DNA from: Nitrososphaerales archaeon
GTDB taxonomy: Archaea; Thermoproteota; Nitrososphaeria; Nitrososphaerales; Gagatemarchaeaceae
DNA: 8,222 nucleotides
NCBI GenBank assembly: GCA_030039515.1
Contig: JASHVT010000084.1
Span: 1 to 8,222, forward strand
Reading direction: 5' to 3'
Of this stretch, positions 1 through 7,081 are shown piece after piece. Position numbers and translations under genes: made by a program. Every line of letters starts with the position of its first letter. The first letter of the stretch is position 1. The notes beneath the pieces were generated by a model. It was given only the letters and a program-made list of their open reading frames with translations, did no database searches and was not told the origin of the DNA.

Positions 1-5
1 TAATC

Positions 6-13
6 GAGGAGTG
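6..13 (+). promoter_or_regulatory. Shine-Dalgarno site for the mutase gene
   Basis: GAGGAGTG lies about 5-8 nt before a TTG codon and resembles the GGAGGTGA complement of archaeal 16S rRNA 3' ends. With the in-frame stop at 12-14, it decides the TTG start at 18. It also suggests that this gene is internal to an operon whose upstream part lies outside the window, because the single-gene starts elsewhere in the window lack such a site. Confidence 0.6.
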
Positions 14-17
14 ACGC

Positions 18-1349
18 TTGACAAGGGCGTTCGGCACGGCCGGAGTCCGGGGCGTCTTCAACCAGACTCAGACGCCTGACCAGGTCTACAGACTCGCCGA
101 GAATGTGGCCTTCGCCTTCGGCCGGGGGAAGTATGGCATCGGCTGGGACGGCAGGAAAGCTTCGGCGCTGCTGTCGAAGACCGTACTCGCCGCTGTCTCC
201 GCCATAGGTAGCGAAGCGCTTGCATTTGGTTTGGTCCCGACCCCTGTCCTAGCCTTCGGCGCCGTGTCTCGTTCCTGCGTGGCAGCGTTCTCGGTGACGG
301 CTTCCCACAACCCGGCCGAGTTCTCGGGGGTGAAGGTGTTCAACGGGGCGGGGATGGAGCTCCCGAAGCAGGATGAGGAAAGAGTCGAACGAGCCATGGG
401 CGTGGACGTTCTGAAGACGTCGGGCGCCTTCGGAGAGATTGTCCCAGATGAGGATGTGACCGCCGACTATGTTCAGGCGATGGCATCCAGGTATCAGCAC
501 TCGGTCGAGCCGCTGAGAATCGCGGTGGACTGCGCGACCGGCCCAGGCGGTCTGGTGACGCCAGAGATTCTCAAGCGTCTAGGCCACCATGTGGTTCCGG
601 TCAATTCGCAGGTCTCCTGGAGATTCCCGGCGAGGCCTCCGGAACCCAATGCTGCGAACCTCGTGGACTTCGCGAGGATGGTCCCGGGACTGGGCGTGGA
701 CTTCGCCTTCGCGCACGATGGTGACGCGGACAGGCTTGTGATGGTCGATGCGTCAGGCAACGTCGTCCCGGATGCCATCGTAGCCATCCTTGCTCTGAAG
801 GGTCTGGATGTGAGGGAGGGGACTGTGGTCATCTCGGAGAACGCCTCTACCGCGGTGGCCGAGGCGGCTGAAGGGCTCGGCCTTGAAGTGGTCAGGAGCA
901 GGGTCGGGAAGACCTTCGCTGTACTGCGAGAGCAGAGGGGCGTCTTCGCCACCGAGCCCAGCAAGATGGTCGACCCGAGGTGGGGCCTTTGGGAGGATGG
1001 AATCAATGCTGCCGCGTTGATATCGAGCCTCCTCGCACGGGAGCGAGGGCTCCTTCAGAGGGCGCTGGAGGAGAACACCTGGAAGTATAAGCAGGTCAAC
1101 CTGCGCAGCTCAGTGAGGATGGAGGTCCTTGAGAAGAAGGCGAAGGAGGTATTCAGGAGGCAGAAGGTGGTGGACGAAAGACGCCTTGACGGCTACAAAT
1201 TGGTATTCGGCGACGGTTCGTGGGTCATGTTCAGGCCTTCTGGGACGGAACCGTTGACCAGGGTCTATTGCGAGTCAAGGAATCAGCAGACGCTGGACAT
1301 GCTGGTGCAGCAGGGGATACAGTGCGTCGAATCCTCTAATACAGCATGA
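18..1349 (+). CDS. glmM: Phosphoglucosamine mutase / phosphomannomutase family enzyme (archaeal GlmM-like)
   Basis: This is a cytosolic alpha-D-phosphohexomutase (443 aa, normal for the family) that should interconvert the 6- and 1-phosphates of a hexose or hexosamine to feed UDP-GlcNAc or GDP-mannose synthesis. Visible motifs, in order: the N-terminal phosphate loop FGTAGVRG (5-12); the catalytic loop TASHNP (94-99), whose Ser96 is the phosphoserine; the Mg-binding loop DGDADR (234-239); a sugar-binding region with EPS (313-315) followed by WEDGI; and the C-terminal phosphate-binding loop RPSGTEP (406-412). The sugar loop reads TEPSKM rather than GExSGH, so the substrate is uncertain and the symbol is tentative. 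The TTG start at 18 is chosen because an in-frame TGA lies at 12-14 and GAGGAGTG (6-13) is a good ribosome-binding site. The stop overlaps the next start as ATGA, implying translational coupling with the polymerase subunit gene. Confidence 0.88.
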   Translation: MTRAFGTAGVRGVFNQTQTPDQVYRLAENVAFAFGRGKYGIGWDGRKASALLSKTVLAAVSAIGSEALAFGLVPTPVLAFGAVSRSCVAAFSVTASHNPAEFSGVKVFNGAGMELPKQDEERVERAMGVDVLKTSGAFGEIVPDEDVTADYVQAMASRYQHSVEPLRIAVDCATGPGGLVTPEILKRLGHHVVPVNSQVSWRFPARPPEPNAANLVDFARMVPGLGVDFAFAHDGDADRLVMVDASGNVVPDAIVAILALKGLDVREGTVVISENASTAVAEAAEGLGLEVVRSRVGKTFAVLREQRGVFATEPSKMVDPRWGLWEDGINAAALISSLLARERGLLQRALEENTWKYKQVNLRSSVRMEVLEKKAKEVFRRQKVVDERRLDGYKLVFGDGSWVMFRPSGTEPLTRVYCESRNQQTLDMLVQQGIQCVESSNTA

Positions 1350-2827
1350 CGGCTGCGAGTACCGTGCCCGAGTCAAAGGCAGCCGCCAGGGTGCTGGCCT
1401 CTGGGTACATGCTAGACGCCAAGGCATATGAGATGATCAACGCAATCTCCACCGAGTCCGACCCCGAGGAGATAGTGCAGAAGCTGCTGGAGGAGGCGTC
1501 TGCCTCAGGCGGCCCGAGAATCATAACTGCGCAAGACGTCGCCAGGGTCCTTCCTCATGGCAGGGAGGTCGCACGAGAAGAGCCGTCGATAGGGGAGGCA
1601 GAGGTCGACGTGATATCCGACCCGACGCAATCGATCTCGCCCGGAGAGGGATTTTCTGGGTTCGAGAAGCTCTTCCACGACAGGTACGACAGGCTCTTGT
1701 CGGTTGTCCGGAGCAGGCTGGACACCAAGGCCGTGGACAGAGTCTCCTCCGTCAAGAGCCTCCCCGCCGGCAAGAAGACGAAGGTTGCTGGGTTGCTCGC
1801 AGATAGGTCGAACAGAAGAGGAATCGTAGAGCTCAGAATCGACGACCCTACTGGGAACCTGAAGGTCCTGTGCCGAGATTCCCTCGCAGAGAAGTCCGCG
1901 ATGGAGGCCCCTCTGGATAGTATGATCGTGGCCGAAGTGTCAAGAGGAAAGACAGGCCAGCTCTACACGGATTCAGTCCTGCTTCCGGACGTCCCAGGTC
2001 GAAGGCCGGTGTCCACCTCCCACAGAGTCTACGCGGCGCTCCTCTCCGACTTGCACATAGGGAGCAGCATGTTCCTCTCTGCCGACTTCAGAAGGTTCAT
2101 CCTATGGTTGAATGGAAAGGCCGGGGACGAAGATATCGTCAGTAGACTGAGGTATCTCGTCATCTCAGGCGACCTCGTGGACGGAGTGGGGGTGTACCCT
2201 GGTCAGGAGTACCAACTCTCCGAGAGGAATCCAGCCAAACAGTATGAGATGGCTGCGGAACTGCTCAAGCAAGTGCCTGGAAGAATCCAGATCATCCTCT
2301 CCCCCGGAAACCACGACGCGGTGAGACAGGCCCTGCCTCAGCCGGCGGTCTCTGTGGAGCTCGCAGAGTCTCTTTACGCCATGGAGAACCTGAGATGGGT
2401 CGGAGACCCCGCGTACGTGAGGCTCCATGGCGTGACATTCCTGCTGTTCCACGGAAAGAGTCTCGACGATGTCATCGCCACCACCCCGGGCCTCGCGTAT
2501 GACCGCCCGACCGAGGCCATGAAGCTTCTCCTGCGGTCCAGGCATCTGGCTCCGACGTACGGCAAGAGGACTGCCCTGTCGCCTGAACTTCGCGACTTCA
2601 TGGTCATCGACCCCGTCCCTGACGTCTTGCACTCGGGACATGTGCACACATATGGAGAGCTGAACTATAGGGGAACGCTGCTAGTCAATTCTGGCACCTG
2701 GCAAGCCCAGACCAACTTCCAGGTGAACATGGGCCTCGAGCCTACTCCAAGCATCGTGCCCGTCGTGGACCTCTCGACTATGGAGGTTCTCAGACGCAAC
2801 TTCACGGCCGCGGCGTCAGGTGAGTGA
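1346..2827 (+). CDS. polB: DNA polymerase D (Pol II) small subunit DP1
   Basis: DP1 is the small exonuclease/accessory subunit of the archaeal two-subunit replicative DNA polymerase PolD; its DP2 partner is not in the window. The 493-aa protein has a helical N-terminal segment (about 10-70), a charged linker, an OB-fold region (about 140-215) and a C-terminal calcineurin-like phosphodiesterase domain. The metal-binding motifs appear intact: SDLHIGS (234-240, D235 and H237), SGDLVDGVG (274-282), GNHD (321-324), FHGKS (368-372, H369) and GHVH (431-434). The enzyme is therefore expected to keep Mre11-like 3'-5' exonuclease activity, unlike the inactivated eukaryotic B-subunits. The ATG start overlaps the mutase stop (ATGA). 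Its stop overlaps the convergent membrane-protein gene by 12 bp. Its position 1.3 kb from orc1/cdc6 fits the replication-gene clustering seen in other archaea. Confidence 0.95.
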   Translation: MTAASTVPESKAAARVLASGYMLDAKAYEMINAISTESDPEEIVQKLLEEASASGGPRIITAQDVARVLPHGREVAREEPSIGEAEVDVISDPTQSISPGEGFSGFEKLFHDRYDRLLSVVRSRLDTKAVDRVSSVKSLPAGKKTKVAGLLADRSNRRGIVELRIDDPTGNLKVLCRDSLAEKSAMEAPLDSMIVAEVSRGKTGQLYTDSVLLPDVPGRRPVSTSHRVYAALLSDLHIGSSMFLSADFRRFILWLNGKAGDEDIVSRLRYLVISGDLVDGVGVYPGQEYQLSERNPAKQYEMAAELLKQVPGRIQIILSPGNHDAVRQALPQPAVSVELAESLYAMENLRWVGDPAYVRLHGVTFLLFHGKSLDDVIATTPGLAYDRPTEAMKLLLRSRHLAPTYGKRTALSPELRDFMVIDPVPDVLHSGHVHTYGELNYRGTLLVNSGTWQAQTNFQVNMGLEPTPSIVPVVDLSTMEVLRRNFTAAASGE

Positions 2828-4060
2828 GTTCCCCGCCAGATCGCCAGAGGTTCTTTTGTCGATCGAGAGGGCGACGAACATGCAGATCGCCGCCACGACC
2901 GCCACAGGCACCCAAAGGAGCAGCGCGTCGAGACCCAGGAACGGTTCGCTCACCTCCAGCACCGCGGCGAATGCCAGCATCAATGCGACCACGGCAAACC
3001 CTAGTGCGACTTTCGTCGAGGCCCTGGTCCTCCAGTTTGCGAATTCAGAATAGCTCTGCTTGCGCCAAGTGAAGGCGAGCATGCCCAGAGCCGTGGACAG
3101 CGGGTAGCTGAGTTCCTCCACCCACGAGTGTGGAAGGATGTAGAGCTCCACGAGGAAGTCGGCGGGGGTCACCTTGGTGGAGAGCACGGAGGACCAGTAA
3201 GCAGCTGCGGCCGGGATTACCCTCCCTGTGTTGTAACTGGAGATCGCTAATATGAACAGTCCGACGCCCGGGACCAGGTTCGCGAGGGCGATCTGCACGT
3301 TGTTCAGGTAGATCCCTGTCCACTCTTGCACCGCGGAATTCCCGAGGCTGGATTTGGTCGAATTGTAGAGCGCATAATAGCGCGCCTCCTCTCCGGGGAA
3401 GTAAGGAGTGAGCGACGCGACGATCAAGATCGTCTGCGTCACCACAAAGAGCGCCAAGGTGAGCAGGATGAGTTTCATCATGGGCGAGAGCCGACTCGGT
3501 CGGACGGGGCTCGCTGTGAATCGGTCACCCAGCACGGCCGGAGCCCACGCGCTCAGGAGGGACGCGTCGGAGGCGTCTACTGTCGCCGAAGCCCAGCCGC
3601 CTGCGAATCTGAACGTGACGTTCTTGCCCTTTAGCGCCGTGTAGTATACGGACGTCCACGGAATCAGTTCAGTCCCTTTTCTTTGGATGAGCGCCTCGCG
3701 GGGGAGCTCCAGGAGCCCGGCCAGGCGTCTGGCCCTGAACTCGCTGACAACAGGCACGGCTACGAGCGCTATCGCGACCGCGAAGGCAATCCAACTGCCG
3801 AATCCGCTGACGTCCACCAGAGCTATCGCGACGCCCAGGCTCACGACCACCGCGACTGCGACGAGTGGGAACATCGTCCCCACCTTCACGATGCCGTCGT
3901 CTCCTATGACGAACAGATTGAGATTGTTCAGGGCGTGGATTTGTTTCCCGAGAATTGGTGCCGGAGGAGCGGTTTGCTTGCCATCGCCTAAGCGGCGGCC
4001 GCATGCAGAACAGAACGCGTCATCTGCAGATACCGCCTTCCCGCAGTAGGGGCAGAACAC
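2816..4060 (-). CDS. Zinc-ribbon and SpoIIM-like (DUF95) multi-pass membrane protein
   Basis: This 414-aa integral membrane protein is of unknown function. Residues 1-22 are a zinc ribbon with CPYC and CSAC pairs (C3, C6, C17, C20), followed by a Pro/Ala linker. Two hydrophobic helices (about 64-83 and 88-107) precede a soluble beta-rich stretch (about 115-185) that could be a PH-like domain. The rest has helices at about 194-216, 253-275, 305-330, 349-369 and 379-399. The segment NLVPGVG (261-267) and the ILPHSWVEE motif (308-316) followed by a helix resemble the SpoIIM family, where a conserved helix carries LPH-x(3)-E. SpoIIM in endospore formers helps septal membrane remodelling; the archaeal relatives are uncharacterised. 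The GTG start puts the zinc ribbon at residue 3. The gene lies 65 bp downstream of orc1/cdc6 and is probably transcribed separately or by readthrough. Confidence 0.8.
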   Translation of the reverse strand: MFCPYCGKAVSADDAFCSACGRRLGDGKQTAPPAPILGKQIHALNNLNLFVIGDDGIVKVGTMFPLVAVAVVVSLGVAIALVDVSGFGSWIAFAVAIALVAVPVVSEFRARRLAGLLELPREALIQRKGTELIPWTSVYYTALKGKNVTFRFAGGWASATVDASDASLLSAWAPAVLGDRFTASPVRPSRLSPMMKLILLTLALFVVTQTILIVASLTPYFPGEEARYYALYNSTKSSLGNSAVQEWTGIYLNNVQIALANLVPGVGLFILAISSYNTGRVIPAAAAYWSSVLSTKVTPADFLVELYILPHSWVEELSYPLSTALGMLAFTWRKQSYSEFANWRTRASTKVALGFAVVALMLAFAAVLEVSEPFLGLDALLLWVPVAVVAAICMFVALSIDKRTSGDLAGNSLT

Positions 4061-4088
4061 GGGTCTCTGTGAAGAGAGCCTCCTGTTT

Positions 4089-4098
4089 GTTATTATGG
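4089..4098 (-). promoter_or_regulatory. Possible TATA box of the SpoIIM-like gene
   Basis: On the minus strand CCATAATAAC is the only AT-rich block in the 65-bp gap after orc1/cdc6. It is centred about 34 nt before the GTG start, which would give a very short leader. GGAGG at 4078-4082 is about 20 nt from the start, too far for a normal ribosome-binding site. This is a weak, composition-based call. Confidence 0.33.
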
Positions 4099-4125
4099 GT
4101 TTGTAAGTGCGTGACTAGGTATGCT

Positions 4126-5319
4126 TCATTCCAAGGACGCCAACGCCGCGTCCTCGAGGAGCGTCTTCTGTAGCGCCTCGCTCCCTATTAGGAGCTGAAT
4201 CTTCTTCGTCCTTCCACGCCTTCCCTTGCTCACTACGGAGGCCTCAATCAGGCCCAGAAGGTCGAGCTCGGCTAGGATGCCGCTCACGCGCCTCTGTGTC
4301 AGGGCCTCGATCCCGATCCTTCTGCAGATGTTGGCATAGGCCAGATAGAGCTCCCCCGTATTCGTGCCCGACTTGAACTTGGAGACGGCGAGTAGTATCG
4401 CCTTGTTCTGTATCGGGAGAGACCGCAACGCCTCCTCGACCCTGTCGTGCTCCATCTTGTCCGAGGCCCGGCGTATGCATGTGTCGTCGATTTCTCTGAG
4501 GCCTTCACGTTCGGCCACCTCGCCGGCTATCCTCAACAGGTCTATGGCCCTCCTGGCGTCTCCGTGCTCCGAGCCTGCGATGGCAGCGCAGAGGTTGATT
4601 GCGGCGGGGGATGCAACTCCCGGTCTGAACGCGGTCTTGGCTCTGGCCGTGAGAATCTCTCTCAGTTCGTCAACTGTATAGGGAGGGAAGACGATCTCCT
4701 CCTCGCTCAAGCTGCTCAGTACCCTGGGGTCGAGACCTTCCTTGAACTTCAAGTCGTTCGATATACCTACAAGAGCGACGAAGCCGGGCGACAGTCTCTC
4801 GTTAGACCTTGTGAACTTGTAGAGGGTCTCGTCTCCGAAGGTCTTCACTAGATAGTCTATTTCATCTAAGACGAGGACGACGCGAGCTTCGGTCAGTCTG
4901 ATGTGCTCGAAGATCCTGTCCATCACTTCGCCGATGGCCAGTCCGGTGAAAGGGATTCTCTTCTCCTGCGGTAGGCCTAGCGCATCCGCGAAGAGGGCCA
5001 ACGTTCTGTATTCTGTGTTCGCGAGCCGAGTGTTCACATAAGCTGTAGCCAGCTGCTTGATTTCTGCCTCCTTCCTCAGCCTAGAAATCACGTACCGAGC
5101 TACAGCGGTCTTCCCTGTGCCTGTCTTACCGTATAGCAGCAGGTTCGAAGGTTTTGAGTCGTGAAGAACGGGGGCGAGAACCTCGGCCACTGCCCCGGCC
5201 TGCTCGTCTCTGAACGGGAGACGGTCCGGCACGTACTCGGGGCTCAGGGCATTCCTTTCTACGAATAGCGGTTGTCCTTCCTTGGCCCTCCGGAAGATTT
5301 CGTCCACTCCCTTCGACAA
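4126..5319 (-). CDS. cdc6: Orc1/Cdc6 replication initiator (AAA+ ATPase with winged helix)
   Basis: This archaeal initiator binds origin recognition boxes and loads the MCM helicase. The 397-aa length is typical. The AAA+ core shows Walker A GKTGTGKT (64-71), Walker B VLVLDEID (148-155), sensor 1 GISND (185-189), a conserved DPRVLSSL stretch (197-204) carrying the likely arginine-finger region, and the sensor 2/lid motif HGDARRAIDLLR (252-263). The C-terminal winged helix (about 295-397) includes a basic KGRRGRTKK wing (365-373) that should insert into the ORB. The TTG start immediately precedes SKGVDEIF and matches the usual short N-terminus; no in-frame ATG lies nearby. A TATA-like box and an ORB-like sequence sit just upstream. 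ORB clusters at 7185-7511 are the likely targets. No key residue appears to be missing. Confidence 0.96.
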   Translation of the reverse strand: MSKGVDEIFRRAKEGQPLFVERNALSPEYVPDRLPFRDEQAGAVAEVLAPVLHDSKPSNLLLYGKTGTGKTAVARYVISRLRKEAEIKQLATAYVNTRLANTEYRTLALFADALGLPQEKRIPFTGLAIGEVMDRIFEHIRLTEARVVLVLDEIDYLVKTFGDETLYKFTRSNERLSPGFVALVGISNDLKFKEGLDPRVLSSLSEEEIVFPPYTVDELREILTARAKTAFRPGVASPAAINLCAAIAGSEHGDARRAIDLLRIAGEVAEREGLREIDDTCIRRASDKMEHDRVEEALRSLPIQNKAILLAVSKFKSGTNTGELYLAYANICRRIGIEALTQRRVSGILAELDLLGLIEASVVSKGRRGRTKKIQLLIGSEALQKTLLEDAALASLE

Positions 5320-5327
5320 ACTGCCTA

Positions 5328-5342
5328 CAGTGGAAACACTGG
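5328..5342 (+). promoter_or_regulatory. ORB-like element in the orc1/cdc6 promoter (candidate autoregulatory operator)
   Basis: CAGTGGAAACACTGG contains the perfect CAGTGGAAACA core of the strongest origin box (7252-7262) and forms a perfect inverted repeat, CAGTG-gaaa-CACTG. It lacks the downstream G-string. A second partial copy, AATGGAAAGGGAGG, lies at 5360-5373, with the shared TGGAAA exactly 31 bp away. Because the site lies between the TATA-like box and the TTG, bound Orc1 would be expected to block RNA polymerase. The repression is an inference; the sequence match is direct. Confidence 0.6.
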
Positions 5343-5353
5343 TCTAGATAGTC
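5343..5353 (-). promoter_or_regulatory. Putative TATA box of orc1/cdc6
   Basis: The minus strand reads GACTATCTAGA, preceded by the purine-rich CAAA, which could serve as a BRE. It is centred about 28 nt before the TTG start, the distance expected if transcription begins at or next to the start codon (a leaderless mRNA). There is no Shine-Dalgarno sequence before the TTG. The ORB-like element lies between this box and the start. Confidence 0.45.
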
Positions 5354-5409
5354 TTTGTGAATGGAAAGGGAGGACGTTGCCGCGGTGTATCCTCTCCGAG
5401 TAGGTCCAG

Positions 5410-6591
5410 CTAGCTCCTTCTTAGGACGGAGTCCATTTCGCTGACCGTGAATCTCCATTCGCCCTTCTGGAACATGTTGTAAGGGATTGTGTAGGAGTGT
5501 GCCTGCGAGGGCCTGATGTAGCCCATCTCCATCTTCCCCCCGCTGTCAGATATGGCGTCATTGATGTAGTTCGAGACCTCGAGAATGTCCAAGACGGGCA
5601 CGTTCAATGTCGCGACGTAGGCCTTGTTGTCCAATACGCTTTCAGTCCAGAGGAATGGAATCTTGCTAATCGCAGACTGGATGCTGTGGTACTCGGCGGG
5701 CGTCAGGTTTTGGAAGGTCAGTCGCGTCGTGATGACGCTGGCGTGAGCAGGTCTCTTCGTGGTGTCTTGGGTCCACCTTATCTTGTACGATGGTACGAGC
5801 TCTCTTCCTTGGACGTGGGTCCGATAGTGATATTCCAGGGCCTTCTGATGCAGCTTGAGTTTCCTCGCAATGTCCGTCAGATGCTGACGCGCGTCCTTCT
5901 GAAGTTCTTTGACCACTAGCAGGTCTTGGTAGTCGATGTCTGAGGCGGCGCTCGCCTTCTCGATTGTCAAGGGAGTCGCCGCAAGGCTCCGTACCCTCTC
6001 CCAGTCGACTTCCCATCTTCCGGAACTGAAGTTGAAGAATCGGGCATCCATTGTCTTGGATCTTCCCGCCGTGATATGGTTCAGGGCGAACCCATCGAGG
6101 ATTCCTCTCGCCTTCAGCTTGGAAAGAAATCTCTCATATTGTTCCGCTTTGCCTTCGGGAAGGGCGAACTCTGCGATGAAGTGGCCTTGCGGGACGATCT
6201 TGCCGTAGAATGTGAGATAGCCGACGTCGTTCAACCTTCCGAGAATCTTCGTGGCCTTGTCATAGTATGCCCTAGAGAAGTTTAGCGTGGCGACGTTGGG
6301 CTGTAGCCCGAGCTTGGCCAGGTTGACGTCGGCATGGAACCTGAAGCCGAGCCGTTCGAAGCGCTTCTTGATCTTGTACCGGACTGTCTCAGGGTGGACC
6401 CGAGTCAGGCGCGAGATTTCTGCTACGTTCCTGGGACCCGCCAGGCTGATGGCGGATGCGATGCGCGCCTCTAGGTTTGTCGGTTCGTCCTTCGTAGTTT
6501 CCAGCGATTTCGTTCTTGCCAAAGTCGTGAAGCCAGCCGAATAGCGTCGAGTAGTTAAGGTTCGTTGAGAAGGTCTCGATGGAGGGCGCAT
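5410..6591 (-). CDS. Transcriptional regulator with two HTH units and Lrp/AsnC-like (RAM-like) regions
   Basis: This 393-aa protein looks like an internal duplication of a DNA-binding plus ligand-sensing architecture. A first helix-turn-helix spans about 41-85 (NVAEISRLTRVHPETVRYKIKK is its core), followed by an alpha/beta region (about 96-175) with RAM-like character. A second helix-turn-helix (about 218-268, with LTDIARKLKLHQKALEYHY) is followed by another alpha/beta region (about 285-365). The target and any ligand are unknown. The ATG at 6591 gives an N-terminal 40 residues rich in Arg, Ser and Thr with no recognisable fold. A TATA-like CCTTAACTAC lies inside that segment, so translation may instead begin at TTG 6522 (residue 24). 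The gene ends 90 bp before orc1/cdc6 and follows the small winged-helix gene by 42 bp in the same direction. Confidence 0.75.
   Translation of the reverse strand: MRPPSRPSQRTLTTRRYSAGFTTLARTKSLETTKDEPTNLEARIASAISLAGPRNVAEISRLTRVHPETVRYKIKKRFERLGFRFHADVNLAKLGLQPNVATLNFSRAYYDKATKILGRLNDVGYLTFYGKIVPQGHFIAEFALPEGKAEQYERFLSKLKARGILDGFALNHITAGRSKTMDARFFNFSSGRWEVDWERVRSLAATPLTIEKASAASDIDYQDLLVVKELQKDARQHLTDIARKLKLHQKALEYHYRTHVQGRELVPSYKIRWTQDTTKRPAHASVITTRLTFQNLTPAEYHSIQSAISKIPFLWTESVLDNKAYVATLNVPVLDILEVSNYINDAISDSGGKMEMGYIRPSQAHSYTIPYNMFQKGEWRFTVSEMDSVLRRS
6551..6560 (-). promoter_or_regulatory. Possible TATA box internal to the annotated start of the tandem-HTH regulator
   Basis: The minus strand reads CCTTAACTAC, centred about 33 nt upstream of a TTG codon at 6522-6520 that continues the reading frame into the conserved HTH. 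If it is used, the first 23 residues of the longest reading frame are not translated. The evidence is spacing and composition only. Confidence 0.3.
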
Positions 6592-6633
6592 GAGGGTTTC
6601 TTATTGGTTGATCATCGTTCTTTGTTGCCCGAC

Positions 6634-7056
6634 TCAGCGTTCGGCTATCTGGTTCTGTTTGAGATATGCGCGCCTGTAGACCCAGGAGTTGCCGAACCTC
6701 TCTCGCTTGATGTATTGCTTGTCGACCAGACGAGACAGGTATGTTGAGACAGTACTCAGCTTGACCGGCTGACTATACCTCTCTTCGAACTCCCTGGCGA
6801 CATCTGAAGAAGAGAAGTCCCCGGCCGCAAAAGTGGTGTCTAGCAAGGTCATCATCCTTCCGAAGAAGGTGCTGTTGTCGACAGTTCTGGTCGGCCGTTG
6901 GAGCGGTACGTCCATGATCTCCAATACATCAACAGCTTTCATCAGCTTCTCTCGAGAAAGAGTGCCTTCCAGTGCTAGCGTGTACTTCGTTCCTTCGTCG
7001 TCCTCGAGCTCGATCTTAATCCGCTTCCGCAAGGGTTGAGACTGCCGGGCAGTCAC
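6634..7056 (-). CDS. Small winged-helix protein with N-terminal beta-rich domain, adjacent to the origin
   Basis: This 140-aa protein has a basic N-terminus, a short region (about 11-48) with alternating hydrophobic strands (KRIKIELEDD, TKYTLALEG) and a helix (SREKLMKAVDVLEIM), a linker, and a winged helix at about 62-133. The recognition-helix candidate is KLSTVSTYLSRLVDK and the wing is IKRERFGNSWVYRR. Basic and aromatic wing residues indicate DNA binding. I do not recognise a named family; proteins of this layout occur in archaea without known function. The GTG at 7056 is the longest start. The likely TATA box (7061-7070) is only about 10 nt away, so TTG at 7032 (residue 9, giving MRKRIKIE) is a credible alternative. 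GTGAAC/GTTCAC repeats just upstream could be its operator. Confidence 0.7.
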   Translation of the reverse strand: MTARQSQPLRKRIKIELEDDEGTKYTLALEGTLSREKLMKAVDVLEIMDVPLQRPTRTVDNSTFFGRMMTLLDTTFAAGDFSSSDVAREFEERYSQPVKLSTVSTYLSRLVDKQYIKRERFGNSWVYRRAYLKQNQIAER

Positions 7057-7060
7057 TAAT

Positions 7061-7070
7061 CATGATAAAT
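7061..7070 (-). promoter_or_regulatory. Putative TATA box of the small winged-helix gene
   Basis: The minus strand reads ATTTATCATG, the best TATA-like sequence near this gene. It is about 10 nt from the GTG at 7056 but about 34 nt from the alternative TTG at 7032. Expected TBP-to-start spacing therefore favours the TTG. GTGAAC direct repeats begin 12 bp further upstream. Confidence 0.4.
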
Positions 7071-7081
7071 TGCCAGCAGGT

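Noticed and set aside
494..1006. A 170-codon open frame antisense to the mutase gene
   Set aside because: It is complementary to the catalytic core of a clear enzyme. The Ser/Thr/Ala-rich product is typical of a GC-rich shadow frame.
2165..2647. A 160-codon open frame antisense to the polymerase subunit gene
   Set aside because: It covers the conserved phosphodiesterase motifs of DP1 on the other strand. Its His/Arg/Val-rich product shows no domain.
3326..4049. Several 78-120 codon plus-strand open frames opposite the SpoIIM-like gene
   Set aside because: They overlap each other and the membrane-protein gene, are Arg/Ser/Thr-rich and lack supporting motifs or promoters.
4447..4851. A 134-codon plus-strand frame opposite orc1/cdc6
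   Set aside because: It is a shadow of the AAA+ coding sequence with no independent evidence.
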